A stretch of 64,000 nucleotides of DNA, taken from NCBI GenBank assembly GCA_000231825.2, contig JH720315.1, positions 588,549 to 652,548 on the forward strand, given 5' to 3'. The DNA comes from Tetrahymena elliotti 4EA. Taxonomy: Eukaryota; Ciliophora; Oligohymenophorea; Hymenostomatida; Tetrahymenidae. Shown here in pieces: positions 26,150-39,914 of this stretch (position 1 is its first letter; each line of letters opens with the position of its first letter). Below the pieces are notes generated by a model. The model did not search any database. It had not been told where the DNA came from and was given only the letters and a program-made list of their open reading frames with translations. The position numbers and the translations under genes are program-made.

Positions 26150-29100
26150 GTAACTATAAACCTTAATTTATTAAGTAAGGTTAAATATTCCATTTTTATG
26201 AATAATTTTATTTGAGCTTAGATAACCCTTTCCCTCAATTATATCTACTTAAATGAAGGTATCTATAGGAATATTTAGAATTTAACTACCTTAATCATCA
26301 GACAATACTATCAATATTTCATCCTAATTTATTTTTTATTTTATGAACAATTTCTTAACAGTAGGAATTAAAAAAAATAAAATATTTAAAGTATGTTAAT
26401 GATTTTAATATAAATTTAAAAGTTTGGTTAAGTAATTTATAAATTTACATTTAAAGTACCCCCTTAGTGATTTTAAATAAAATGAGACTTTTGGTAAGAT
26501 TATATTTCATCATTAATAATCATTAAGAAATTTGTTGGTGAAGTTTAAATATTTTGACCATAAATTTAACCTAAATTATTAGAAAATATATTATTAGAGT
26601 ATCCATTAACACTTTAACCAGTCGTTGAACCCAAAGCTCCTCCATATTTGGCCTTATTTCTAGAAAATTTGCAATTTTAAATATTTATTAGATTTTTTAA
26701 TACATTTTATTTTGTATTTTCCAAAAATATTGCTCCACCGTATTACCTTGCAGAATTTTAATCAAAAATGGTTTTATCTATAAAAACAGAAGATTATTTT
26801 GTGTAAATGGCTCCTCCATTTTAATTAGCTACATTATTTTGAAATGTCGAATTGCTGATTATAAGCTTGTCTGAAAAGCTTTTAATAAGAATAGAAGTAT
26901 TTTATATAAACTATTTTGTTTGATGTAAGTATAAACTTGATTCACCAGCTAAGTTATTTTTAAATGTAGAATTTTACATGTCTAAATTAATCGCATTTAT
27001 TTAAATTATTCCAGAACTGCATTATATGCATTTATTATTATTTATAGAAAGATTTAAAACTAAACAATTTTAACCTTCATAGCTAGCAAGATTAAAAATT
27101 TTTTAATCGGGATGTGATAAATTAGTTCTTATATTTTGATTATTTAATATTTTTGTATTCTATATTTGAATATTTTTTACATTTTATACTGCTATTAAGC
27201 CAGTATAAAATACACTTTTTTCATAAAGGTTTTCAATATCATAGAAATTTAAAGCGTTTTAAATTATTAATAGTTTTTAGTATAAAACTTCCTGTAATAC
27301 TTAAATACTTGCATCCTTAGTAGAGTAAGGTACTACTTGAAATCTAGAATTAAGAATCTAAACATTTTTTACACTATTTATGTAGATTTAAGATGAGTAT
27401 AGCGAATGAGCTTTTGATAAAAATAAACTATCAATACCTTGAATAGTCTTTATAGAATTTTAGATCTAATTATTTATTTTGATTTTAGATATTACTACTT
27501 CAGCTTGAGACCCTTAATTGCTTTAAACATTTATACTGCTTCCTTAGAAAGAGAAATTGTCAAAGAATTCATTTTTTTAAATTATAATACCACTTTTTTT
27601 ATTTGAACATATTATACTTATAGCTCCACCATTTAGAAGTGCCAAGTTGTTAGAAAAATTTGATTTTAATAATAAAACATCTAAAGTATTAGATGTAGTT
27701 CCATCTATGTAAAATGCTCCTCCTTTAGCATCTTGATCATTTTGATTGTAGGCTTTATTATTTATAAAAATGCTTTTTACTAAGTTAAATGAACTTTAAC
27801 CTAATAATTTCAAATAGAATGCTCCACCATTTAAGCCTATTCCATTTATAAATCTAGAATTAGAAATCTCTATTTGCTCCGCTGAAATCATAAAAAATCC
27901 TCCGTTTCTTTAAGTTAAAGATTATGAAGAGTTTTGAGAATTAGTAAAGTTGCAGGATATAAATTTTATCTAAGAAATCTAGCCTTATATCCAATTAAAA
28001 GGACTATCTATACCTATTTCTTGGAATCGAGAATTAAAGAAAGCAATTTTCAATGAAAGAGCATCAAAGAAAAAACCAAAAGATACTTTCCCAATAGTTT
28101 ACTAATATTTTTATTTTAAAAAATATTTGTTATTTTAACAATTAAGAATAATACAACAAAAAATTTTAGAGAACTAAATTCATTTTCATCTAAAATTTAA
28201 AAATGTAAATCTACCTTATTGTTTAATACTGTTGACTCAAAAGCTTAAAAATTAGCATTTTAAATAGTCAAGTTGCTATATAATTTTGTTTATATAGAAA
28301 ACAGAGATATATCATCAAAGCTTTTTTAAACATAAAGTTTAGCATTAGTGACAGTTAAATTTATTACTTTAATCTAAAGAATTTTATCAATTTTTTTAAC
28401 AAAATTATTCTATATATACAATAAATTAGATGAATAGATAATACCTTTAAATTCTATATCTATCATACTAATCTATTAAAAAGTCTATCTTAGATAACAA
28501 ATTTATGCTGCTAATAAAGTAGGATTTGATTGATATTAATTTATAAATTTTAAAGAAATATTTTGGATTTTCTAAGTTGAAAGAAATAAAAATTATTCAT
28601 TGCCAATTATTGTTAAGTTTTATATCTATATCTCATTTAGATTATCATATTCCAGAATAATTTAAGTTGGGCTTGAAGGAAATTTATTTCTTTAAATATT
28701 TATTAATTTGATGCTACTATTACTATAAGATTAAGTTGAAAACTTAAAAAAGAAATAATTCTATGAATCAATGAGATTATCTAAAATATCTATCTCTTGA
28801 AATAGTGATAATTGATTTTAATATTTTAATTAGCTATCATACTATTAAAAAAAGCTGTAGTTGGTGATATTATTTGATATGATTCTTATTTATGTTAAGT
28901 TAAAAGTATTAGATCCTAAAAGAGGTAAAAATGAATATTTTTAAGTTTATAAAAGCTAACAATTACTAAATGTAATATTGCTTATTGCCAAGTTATTCAA
29001 GTAGTTAGAGTAAATAATTTAAGATCCATTTAAAAATCTACTGTTTTAGAAATTAATGCTATTAAATAAAATTTAAACGCTCTAATTCTCAATATAGCTC

Positions 29101-32100
29101 TGTAATATATCAATCATTAGTGATTTTTCATTAAAAACTGTTTAGCTTACTGTCAAATTAATAATATCAATAGTAATATTTTAGCTATTAGTAGATATCA
29201 ATCTAGATGAATAGAATAAAACCTGTTTTTAAATTAAAAAAATTTAATTTAATTACTTTATATTTTACAAAGGTGAGTTAAGCATTTTTTAATTTTTAAA
29301 AATTATAAAAAAAAATTTATCAAAATAAAATAAATTTTTAATAATTTTACATTATCGAGGGTAACTTAATTTATTTTAAGGTATATTTAAGAACTTTGAT
29401 TTGCTTTCATATTTATTAAGTTTTTTTCCTAAAAAATTTGAATATTTTGGAAAACAACTTATTCAAATACTAAGTTTGTTTTTGATATAATTGAAAAGCT
29501 TAATATCAAGTGTTAAATACCTTAATTTTACTATAATTATTAGAATTTACAGTTTTAAACATAAAAATAGGAAAGAAATTTGTCATTTACAACAAGACCT
29601 ACATTAACATCATTTGATTATTGTTGGAAATTAATGTTATGAATGTAAACATTTTCAAAACCTGAAATTGTAAAAGCATCTAATTGATAAAATTGTAAAA
29701 CTGTTTATTAATCTAAAGTTGTAACATTTAAGGAAGTAGATAAAGTTCTGAAACTATCTTTAAGAGTTATATTGAATGTCTAAGGCCTAAACTCCTTGCA
29801 ATTTTAATCAACAAATATTAATTAAACTTCTAACTCTTTTACTTGTAATTCATTATAGAATATAACTGCTTATTTATAATCTATCTCATCAATTATAAAT
29901 TAATTAAGATCTATCTCATTAAACCTATTGAAATTTATTGGATTCTACAGAGTACCTTCTCCTAATCTACTACCTAAATCTAAACATTAAGTATATATTA
30001 TTTTTTTCTTTTTGTAGTAGCATCCCTGTTCAGTATTCTTGCATAGATAACACTTTCTTCTTTATTTATCATAAGTTATTGAATAGTCCTAAAGTATATA
30101 GCTCTCATCCAAAGTATTTTTGCATGATAAACACTAAGCATCATATAAAAAGAGAGGATTTATATTAATATCACTATTATTTTCACAAGTCTCACAACTT
30201 TGAATAAAAAATGAAAAATTAAATAAAATGTTCTTTTGCTAAATTAATTTACAGGATAGGGCATATCTAACAATCATTTCCAGAAGAAGTAAGGCTTACC
30301 ATATTTTTAGGATTCGGTATAAAATTTTTCTTGAAGTAAAGTCTTCCAAGAAAATAATCGAAATTTTTTAATTTATCATAAAATTTTTAATAGTTGCATT
30401 AAATACATTATGGCTAATTATTTATTAATATGCATTTAAGGCAATTCTAACCACATAAAATCTTGATGCATCTTTTAGATTATTGATCTAAATAATACCC
30501 TTCTTAACACTCAGAACAGAATAATTAGTAGTTTTTTTAGTAATGTTTAAGCCTTTCTTCAACAGAATATAAAATTCTTTAATAGACTAACTATGAGGTG
30601 AAATTAAAATATCTAGTTCCTTTTATGATTAATATTTTTATTTAATTTGTAAAAATATTTCCGTATTTATTAAAAATTTACCCTCGTAGCATTATGAGCA
30701 ACCTTTGGGGCAATTAATACACTAATTTATAGAGGGTATACTATATTAATCTTTACATTTCGTACATTAGTAGATTTAATACTGTAATGTAGAATAATTT
30801 GGATCTTAATATTTATAACATTGTGAGCATCCTTATATCTAATAGTAGAAAATTTTATTTTAAATTAAAAAAAATATTATTACATTATTTTCGCAAACAT
30901 CATCTAAGCAAGTAGCAGGATTTACTGCTATATTTAGAATAGAACCTTAATTACAAAAATAGCACTCAATTGTATCAGAAGGAGAGAAACAGCTGCTACA
31001 TCTCTCATCCAAAGCTAGTTACGAACATCCACTAACACATGAACTTGCATCATTAGATAAAACGTATCCTTCATTGCATTATTTGCATACAATTTAGGAA
31101 TTCTCTTATTTCTATGTAAATTACCAAATATTTTAAGTAAGGTCAATATTTGAGTCAACTAAAAAACTTGTATAGAGGCAATTTTAAATTTATTTTATAC
31201 ACAATTCACCTTTTATAAATAGTTTAAAGTAACTTAATGATTAACAATAAAATTTTTTATTACCATCATACCCAACTGTATAACCTTATTAGCATTTAAT
31301 ACATTTTTTAATATATTTTTGAAAAGAGAATTAAGCTGAAGTAAGTTAAGCCAACTATTGGGGATCATTATTCAAAGTATTCTCTAAATTTTCTATTTTT
31401 AAATTTTAAAACAAATAAAAAAAAATACTCTAAAATATCCTTAAAGATATTAAAATTCTTTTAGTAAATTACATCTCTTGATGAAAAAGAAAATTAATAG
31501 TAAATAAAATTAATATTTTGATTACCAAATTAGCATTAAATACAATTATCACCACACTTTAGGCATGAAAGTAGATCATAAGAAATTAAATAGTTTTAAT
31601 TACATTATAAGCATATTTTTGAAAATGTATATTAATTGTGTGCTTTTTTTTCAATTTGTGATTTTAATATGGCTTTTCCTGATATAAAAGTTGCATACTC
31701 GCAATTTAAACAAAAATCAGGGCATTTTTCGCAAATGCCATCATTATTAGTAAAGTAGACTTCACATTAAATGCAAATAAATTTTTTGTCTTAACTTTAA
31801 ATGCAAGAATAGCAATTTTAAGGACCTTTTTTTAGAATAAAAGAAATAAATTTATTGAAGTAAATAAACAAACTATTTACATAGATTTGTAATAGACAAA
31901 GATATCTAATATGGAGAAGCCTAGGTGGCTGAGTTAGCAGATACCAAATAATTTTATACAGGGTATTTCTGTTAAACTATCTATATTAAATCATCTAGAT
32001 ATACTTTAAAATATTAGCATGACCTAAATGGGGAAGAAGGAAGAGAATTCCTAATATTAAAATAAATTTTTAAGCTAAAAATAAAATGAAATAATTTGGA

Positions 32101-35100
32101 GGATGATTATTTTTTACCACTAACCATATTCAGAAGAGCAATCTAAACATTGGTAAGTTGGAATTTATTTATAAAAATACTCTAGACTCTTATCTTCTAT
32201 CTTCATATTTTAACACTTTATGCAAAGTTACTTCTCAAATTAATCTTGAAACAAAAAGTAGCCCTCTGTGCATTATGTACAATAATGAGGTGAATCACAA
32301 GAATAGCATCTAAATTAAATTTAATAGAAAAAAATAATTTTTTAATAATTAAATTATTCAATATTTATACCCCAAAGAACATTTAAAAGAAGGAATTGAT
32401 AAGCAATTTTTCTAATCATAACAGTCTTATTACACGTATATCAGCCTCATACTGAAAAATAATTATTATTAATCAGGGAAAAGCTTAGACTTTTATTCAA
32501 GGCTGTAGCATTATTAATTTCCAGGATTGACATAATTATTTGCACATGTTAAGCATTCTTTATTAACAACTGTAATATCTTAACATTAGCTTTTATTATT
32601 CATGCAATTAGAATTTCCTTCAGAATTAAAGATATTTAGGTTTTAAGTAGTGCATGTTTTTAATTTTGGTATATAAGCAAAACATTAATCTTAGTTAATC
32701 ATCTTTAGTAAATCCAATTATCCATAGCAACTTCCTTTTATTTTGCAATAATTATCAGGACATATTTCACAAAGACCTGAATTTAAAAGTTAGCAAAAAC
32801 CTTTTTAATTAATTCAAATAATTCTAACATAATATTTTTATTCCAATAATCAAAAAAAGTTTTTAAAAATTACCTTCTCTATCTTTACATTATAATACAT
32901 TTGGTAACTAGAGATTAATACATGTACCAGGTTAACTAATTGATAAACACTATTAAGACTGACAGTCTTTACAAGATCCATTATTTGCACAAATACCTTT
33001 TTAACCAAGGCACTAGCCCAAAGAAACCTCTAAAACTCTACAGGAATTAGTTTAAGGATCAATACAATACTTCTAGTCAGCACACTTAATCTAAATATTT
33101 TTAAATATTATTAACAAAATGTTTTAATATAAAAAAAAGGTTTACAGCTATTGGCTCACCTTCTTTCAAGCAAAGTTGTGTATTCTATTATATACCTAAA
33201 ATTAGATTTAGAATAATTGTTAATTGTTAACTGAAATATTAAATAATTACCTATAGTTTTAGGATTTGAATAATCTAATAAATTACAAGAAGCTAATTAA
33301 GTTTGAGGATTAACGATCAAACAAAACCTAAGAAAAGTTTTAGTTAGTAAAAATAACTAAAGATTAAAAAATATACCCATCTTGATAACAATTAGAAGCT
33401 CCATACTCCCCTTCAGATTACTCCGCTAAGCATTTTTAAGTTATATTTTCTTTTCCAGGATTATTGTTTGATAATGGTATGCATGCTCCATTCTTTATGC
33501 AATAATCGGTTTAGCAATAATCTGCAATGATAGATCCCTAAGGTAAGCATTATTAGTTTACAGCACTCCTACCTACATTATTAGAACCTGCCATTACAAC
33601 ACATTTGAATTAATCACTAGAATCAATACAGTATTAACCTATTAGACAACCCATAGCATTTGCTGTTTTAAATTTAAATTAATATTATATTTAAAAAAAA
33701 AACATACGCTCATTCAAATCTTAGCAAGCTTGATTGACATTTTTAGCCTTATAAATAAGATTTGGATACTCAGGATCACTTTCTTGGAGTAGTTAGCATT
33801 TATAGAATCCCCCACTTTTTGTAAAAATAAAAATGAGTTAAATCTTAAAAACACTGGATATTTTAATTTACCCTACATCTAGACTACAATATTTTGAATC
33901 TAAACACTTTTCTATTTCTGTAAAAAATAAAAAATTTAGTAATTATTTATTTTGATTAAAAGAAATTTTACTTGTTTTGGTTAATTTCCCTTTCCTAACA
34001 CATCCTCCTTCTATATCTGTTCCTACAATATAATCTCCTAAAGCCAAAGTTCCTTAGGCAAAACAAAAATCATTCCTTAATGGATCTCTGTAAGTACAAC
34101 TACCATTAACACAAACATCTATCAAATCTCCAAATTGATTCAAGTTTGGATCTTTATATGGTAAGCAAATGCCTGTATCTTTTTATCTGGCAAATCTATT
34201 GTTTTTCAAAGATGGCAGTAAGGTTTAGCATGCATTATTTTCTAATTAATTCAAACATAACTAGCCTTTACTGCATCTAACTGCATTAGGTTAGTTTAAA
34301 TTTAAACAATAGCCTTAACTATCAATCCCAGTTCTACTCTATGAACCATCAAGTAAAAAACATCCAGACGAATTTGGAGAGCTTTGATTTTTGAAAATAC
34401 AAAAAGCAGGAGAGCAGCTTTATATATCTATTAAAAATAGAAATAAATAATAAATCAAGTATTGTCAAATTATTAACTTAAATAGTAAAAAGTATTGGAG
34501 GCAGCACAATATTCATTTACTAATATACCCTTTTTAAAATAAATAATTTAATAGATACTAGAAAAAATGAATTAATACAGCTGATTCTGGATTATCATCT
34601 CTAATTTTCAAGCAAACTTTATCATTTGAATCTAAACAAAATCCTTTTGCGCAGTGAATGCTTACTGGTTGATTTTCTTCTAAACAAATATATTTTGCAT
34701 TTTTCCCAACAAAAGTTTAATCATAGGCTTGGCATATGTCAATATTGATGCAAAATCTTTTTCATTTATTTAAATTGATAAATTTATATAGTTTATTCCC
34801 TTCATTTATATCATTAATTTTTAAATATAAAAATGGTTTGATTGTACTTTGATTTTATTTCATAAAATAATAAAAGTCGAAATCATAAGAGTTTCCAAAC
34901 TTTAGGGAAATACAGTGTTTAAGAGATTTAAGAAGAAGAAATATTTTTCAAAAAATAAAGATAAAAATTTACCCTAAATAGCATTAAATAATTTCACTGC
35001 TTGATTTTTAAGATAGTTAAAGACATAAATATCTTTGCTCACTTACTCCAACATAATTAATTCCATCTAACTTTCTGATATATCCATCTTAATCTTAGCA

Positions 35101-38100
35101 AAAATCTATCCTTAAGTTCAATAAATCTATTAATTAATAATTTCAGTAAAAAAATAATATTAAAATTGTTAAATCATACCTGCCAATTAACCTTTATCTA
35201 CTTATTTATCTTGAATAGCACATTACTTATTTTAAATTATATATCCTAAATATTATAAATTATTAGCATAAATAGCACAAAATTAAGATAAATTATCGAT
35301 AACTAAGCAAACATTTTATGTATCGCTATAACAAATATCAATTTCTGAAGATGATTCTTTATTTTTTAAGCACATTAAACTCTTATCTCTTCCAATATAT
35401 TTATCCAAACTAAATTATTAGCATTGACCATTCAATTAACAACCACAATCTGTACAACCAAAATTTACAGTCTGAAAACAAGATTATGTATTAGAATCAT
35501 AGCATATTGATACTAAGTTAGCGCATCTTTTAATTTTTAAAAAAGAAGTTTGCTTATAAGAAAATGTAATGAAAACATCATTTTATTATTTTAATAATAT
35601 AAGATTAAGGATTAAGATTAATTTTAATTTATTAAAAAATAAGATCATATACCTCACAGATGTAGGAATTGTATAATCAAGACATTTTCCTATTGGATCA
35701 ATGCCTGCAGCTCCTAATGTTCCATCCAAAAGAAAGCATCCAACTTCTTGGGTATTTGATGGATTATTTTAAAAGCAATGATTATCAGAGCATTTATTCA
35801 AAACAATATTTTCATACTATCCTCTTTTTAAGCAGTTTCCACTTTTATCCATTCCCTAAAAAAATATTTTCATAACTTAATTGATCTTTTCAAATATTTA
35901 CTGATAAATTGTAATCTTAGTCTGTTAATTTGTAACATTTTTTATTTAGAAGGCAAAAATCTAAATCAAAAGCACACTCTATTGAATTATCTTATTCAGC
36001 CTAAGCACATTAATGATTAGATAATTTTGATACTTATAAATTATCAAAACCAATTTTTTTGCACTGATTATTTGAGAGACAATACCTTTATATAAAAAAT
36101 TATTTTATGATCTCTTTTAAAGTATTTTTATTTACCCTGAAATACAAGATTCTATGCTATCATAACTGCTTATTTCATATATGCAACTATTGAATTTTTC
36201 TTTATTTAATCTACCAACTATAGGAAGATTCATTTTCTTAATTACTAAGTTACTATCTTAACAATAATCTTTATTTAAGTTTGTGATTACTTTTTTTAAA
36301 AATATAGTTATAGATGATAAATATTTCTTGTATTTAAAAGTTTACTCTCAAGTTATGAATTATTAGTATTAGATGTAGCGTAATTTTCTTATGCACAATA
36401 TCCAGATGAATCTATGTAGCCTAAATAAGTTTAATGGTTAACCTCTGTATTATATTTAACACAGCTGGTTCCATCTCTTTTTTAGCAAATATTGCTAGGA
36501 TCATTTAAGCAATTTGAAATAAATTAAGAATTAACTTATTGTAATGAGGTTACGCATTAATGATTTTTATCTTTACCTACATATTAATCTAGGCTATATT
36601 AGAAACACTCAAAAGAATGGTTGCAAAAATCTTCATTTTTACTTTCTTCTAAATTCAGACAAACATTTAAAGATGTTAAAAGACATATTTTTGTTTAATT
36701 TTAAGCACACCTATTGAATTAAAATAACATGAATAGAATATCAAAAATTGTTACTAATCATTTTTTTTAATGTTAAAAAGTAAACAAAAAACTTTAAAAA
36801 TTTTAATTTTTTGATAATATTTTGATTTTATACTTTTCGTTAATTTTTAAGAAGAATTTTAGAAGAATAGGATTTTAAATATGAATAAATTATCAATATT
36901 CATAAGATTATTTATAACAAAAGAAAGGTATATAATAGATTAACTAAATATTTATTCTATAGATTGTTTAAATACTCAGATTTAGAATAATTACTAAATT
37001 CTAATTTAGCTAATATTTCTCTTTATAGCTTATTATCAAGATAAAAATTATCAATACATACTACTGTATTTTTGCAACTTTGTTATTAATCTTAAAACCT
37101 TACATAATTTTTTGTATTCTTAAATTTTCCTATTGTAATTTATGAGGAATTATTTTTCTTAAAAGGGTGCAAACATATTTTAAAGTATGTAAAATAATGC
37201 TATAAAATTAAATTACAAACAAAAATTGTCAAAAAAATTTTATAATTTTATATATTGAATTTGTCATTTAGAATTCATTTCATAATATTTAATCAAAGAA
37301 ATAATATTTTAAATCCAAATTATTGACTTTAATATAAATTTAATAAAAGCAATAATAAATAAATAATTTATTTATTTACCTTTCTACTGGTTTATCAAAC
37401 TCTGTTACACAAATTTAATCTGCTTATTTTCCAATATAATTTGTGCCATCCATTTCAACGCATTTAGACATATCATTTTCTTATAGCATGCAATGTTTGT
37501 AACCACAAGTTTTTAAATCTATTTCATTTTATGTGAATTAATTAATTAATAAAGACACTTAAGCCTATTCAGTTTAGCTATTTATTTAAAAAAAATAAAT
37601 TACCTGCATAAAATATATCCTTCGTTGCGCAATCGCCATTAATTAATCTTCCCTTTATTTTAAAAATTTTTTAGTATGGTAAAAGAAGTACTTTATAATA
37701 AATAATTACATTTTTTTAAAAACTATTATTATCTAAATTAAGACAGTATGCAATAATCAATACTTCAAACCTGCAAACTCTATCATCATTTGCACATTCT
37801 TGAGCAAAGCTAACATTATAATATTCACATTTACCATTAGCAAGCTTTGTAGGTAAATTTTTAAAATCTAACTAATGGCATTAAGAATTCATTTCACATT
37901 ACCTAATTTTAATCAAAAAATATTCAATTTATTATTTTCAAATAATAAATATAATTTAGCTTACTAAATACCACAACTTACTAAATTTCTTTATTTCACT
38001 AATAGAATTTCTTTTTGTGTTGTATTTATAATGCATTTTCCATCATAACCTTTTCCCTAAAAAAGAATTAAAATAATTTTCTAAACAAAATTAAGTACAT

Positions 38101-39131
38101 GTATATTATAAATTGACCCATCATATTTCAAGCATGTTGCAAACTAGTCTTAGCTGTAAATACAATATTGAGGTTTACAAATTATTTAATTAGCATTATG
38201 ATGATCATTTTCTTATTAAACACATTCATTTCTAATAGTTTTACCCTATTATTTTTAGTTTTTTTTAGTAAAAAGAAATCTCTTGTTTTAAAATTACATT
38301 AACTAAAAGAGAATCATAAAGTTTGCAGGTGTATTAATTGTTTTTATTTTTGAATAAACAATAAGATTATTAACAATAAATACTCTAATTGAAGTATTCG
38401 TTTTCTCCCACACATAATCCATCAATTGTTATTCCCTTATTTAATTATAGATTCAAGATTAATTTTAAATTGAAATTAATTTACAATTTGCTCTGATTAA
38501 TTAAAACATCTATTTTTAGAAATAGAAAAGCAGTATCCTTCCCTTTTTTAAATAGTAGAATATATGAATACTGACTAATTTTAAATCTGTTTACTAGCCA
38601 CCGCATCTTTATGTTAAGATTTGAATACAAAAATAATAATAAGAGATATTTTCTAAGATGTTTCCTCTTCTGATAAGACCATTAAAATCTTAGCAAAAGC
38701 CATACTTTACATATTTCAACACTAATTTTGAAAAAAAATTGAATCATTTTAGGTGTTAAATGTTAAATATTAAATAATTTTATACTTTAAGGTTTCTTTG
38801 GTTCTGTAAAATATCCATTAAGCTCTATGCATATGTTATCTCCTTATGAAATAGCAACTATGTTTCTATTTTATTTGGCATTTGTGCATACTTTTTTATT
38901 TAAACTTTAACAGATGTGATGAAATTAGATAGAACAGAAATCAATATTATCATATTCAACAGAGTCTAACGCACAAAGCCCATTTAATTTCTATCTTCCA
39001 ACATACTTTAAACCATCAATTTAGATACATTTTTATTGCAAGGTATCAAAGCATTCATTTTGGAAATCACAAATACAACTTGTAAATTAATAAAATAAGC
39101 TTGTCAAAATTAATAGTATCAATTATTTCAT
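23963..39131 (-). CDS. Copy 2: giant cysteine-module, PMP-like, multi-membrane-span protein
   Basis: The start ATG at 39131 opens a signal peptide (MKQLILLILTSLFYQFTSC) and the cysteine exon ECFDTLQQKC, YVGRQKLNGLC, DSVEYDNIDFC. The stop is TGA at 23963-23965, after NEKSSLD. The domain order is the same as in copy 1: outer array 33377-39076, CxxC middle about 29990-33376, PMP-like region about 26150-29989, GYIGALCEDCDRR near 25.65 kb, and the membrane domain. The membrane part reads without interruption from CNSITFQELAYPLVIS to the tail. The outer array is about 1.9 kb shorter than in copy 1 and lacks most composite units. One intron (36711-37379) is unusually long at 669 bp. It is the closest relative of the decayed copy just upstream. 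Function is unknown. Confidence 0.88.
26150..29989 (-). other. Copy 2 beta-rich region with PMP-like GGA repeats
   Basis: This has the same two clusters of GGA/GGF motifs as copy 1, at 26.64-26.82 kb (YGGALGSTTGQSV and two GGAI motifs) and 27.62-27.91 kb (four motifs, the outermost NGGFFMIS). The spacing between clusters is about 0.8 kb, as in copies 1 and 3, so the motif number is fixed at seven in each gene. The surrounding sequence is cysteine-poor and rich in I, N, S and Q. A beta-helix stalk is inferred. Confidence 0.7.
29990..33376 (-). other. Copy 2 CxxC-rich middle region
   Basis: This corresponds to 12030-15474 of copy 1. It contains CxxC knots, including RCSSCFSPSD followed by ECYFCNQG near 30.98 kb. 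A conserved cysteine-poor block near 31.95 kb (CQYFKVYLDDLIQIV) aligns with NCLNYKVKLDSNLQVV of copy 1. Resemblance to furin or growth-factor-receptor repeats is by pattern. No in-frame TGA was seen in the blocks read. Confidence 0.62.
33377..39076 (-). other. Copy 2 outer cysteine-module array
   Basis: Short cysteine exons include CGYKHCMLQ with YIGKQADQIC (near 37.4 kb), CAQNQTKICLLTSLNVC (36.7 kb), GMDKSGNCLKRGQY (35.85 kb), GAAGIDPIGKCLDY (35.7 kb) and RTGIDSQGYCLNL (34.3 kb). The array ends at the landmark exon whose last base is 33377. Only one G..G-x-C-L-D composite marker is present, against four in copy 1, in line with the shorter length. The GMDKSGNCL exon begins in phase 0, while the CAQNQTK exon is joined in phase 2, so modules are not all exchangeable as single exons. 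Confidence 0.72.
36711..37379 (-). other. Unusually long intron in copy 2
   Basis: The exon ending EFDKPVER is followed by a GTAAATAAA donor at 37379. The next exon begins at 36710 after an AATTCAATAG acceptor and reads CAQNQTKICLL. The resulting intron is 669 bp. The homologous introns are 330 bp (copy 1, 21094-21423), 227 bp (copy 3, 57212-57438) and 268 bp (decayed copy, 41165-41432). I see no coding frame or terminal repeats in the extra DNA. An alternative is that a separate gene boundary falls here, but the cysteine spacing and paralog alignment across the intron favour one gene. Confidence 0.65.
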
Positions 39132-39914
39132 CTCCTTAACAAACTAAATCAATTTTTTATTTTAAATTAATTAATGTAAAATAAAAAATAGAATGTAAGA
39201 TTTTTCTAAAGCTAAATTTTAAAGGGGATTTTTTAACCATCTTAATTACAATCTCAATTAAATTAAAAGTATTATATTTATTGTAAAAATACTTAAATTT
39301 TATTTTTAGAAATAAATACTTTTTATAGAGCTTAATAAGAAAATCGAATAAGAATTTTACTTTTAGAATTTTAAATGAAGGTTCTTTTTTCAAAGATTCT
39401 AAATGTAAATAAATAGATAAATCATATTTTTCATGAATTTTAATAATCTTTTTTTGCATTGTTATGAACGTAAAATTCAATAATAGCATTTAATTAGATT
39501 TTTAATTAATAATCTTTTTTTAAATATTTTAAATTAAATAGGAAAGGAAATAAAGTAAAATTACAATAATAAACGCAATTTTGATATTCATATTTTTTAA
39601 ATCATACATAAAAAATAAAATAAATTTAATTTATGAATTATTATTTAATCCTGTAATAATTTTTGAAAAATAAAATGATTTCAATAAAAAAAAATATTTG
39701 ATTCAAAAATAAAATTCTAACAAATCACATAAAAAATTATATCATTTATCAATTTTTTTAAAGATTTAATAGATAAAATTCTAGCCTTTTTGTAATAAAT
39801 GCTCTTCAACTTCAATTATATTTACTGATTATTAGAATCTTTAAGAAAGTTTTTAAATTGAATATTTTCAATGACTTATCTCAATTTCATCTAATAATAT
39901 TGTGATTTTTAATT
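39132..39914. other. Intergenic region between decayed copy and copy 2 start
   Basis: These 783 bp should contain the copy 2 promoter. A minus-strand frame of 110 codons (39157-39489) is open even in the standard code, but it is composed almost only of K, F, I, L and N, has no match to the family, and looks like an AT-rich chance frame. Nothing else is visible. Confidence 0.6.

Noticed and set aside
36711..37379. A gene boundary splitting copy 2 into two genes
   Set aside because: The long gap suggested it, but the flanking exons splice in the same phase as the paralogs, and no leader peptide or TGA-terminated tail is present.
39157..39489. Minus-strand 110-codon frame in the gap before copy 2
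   Set aside because: It is composed almost only of K, F, I, L and N, has no family similarity, and lies in AT-rich DNA where such frames are expected by chance.
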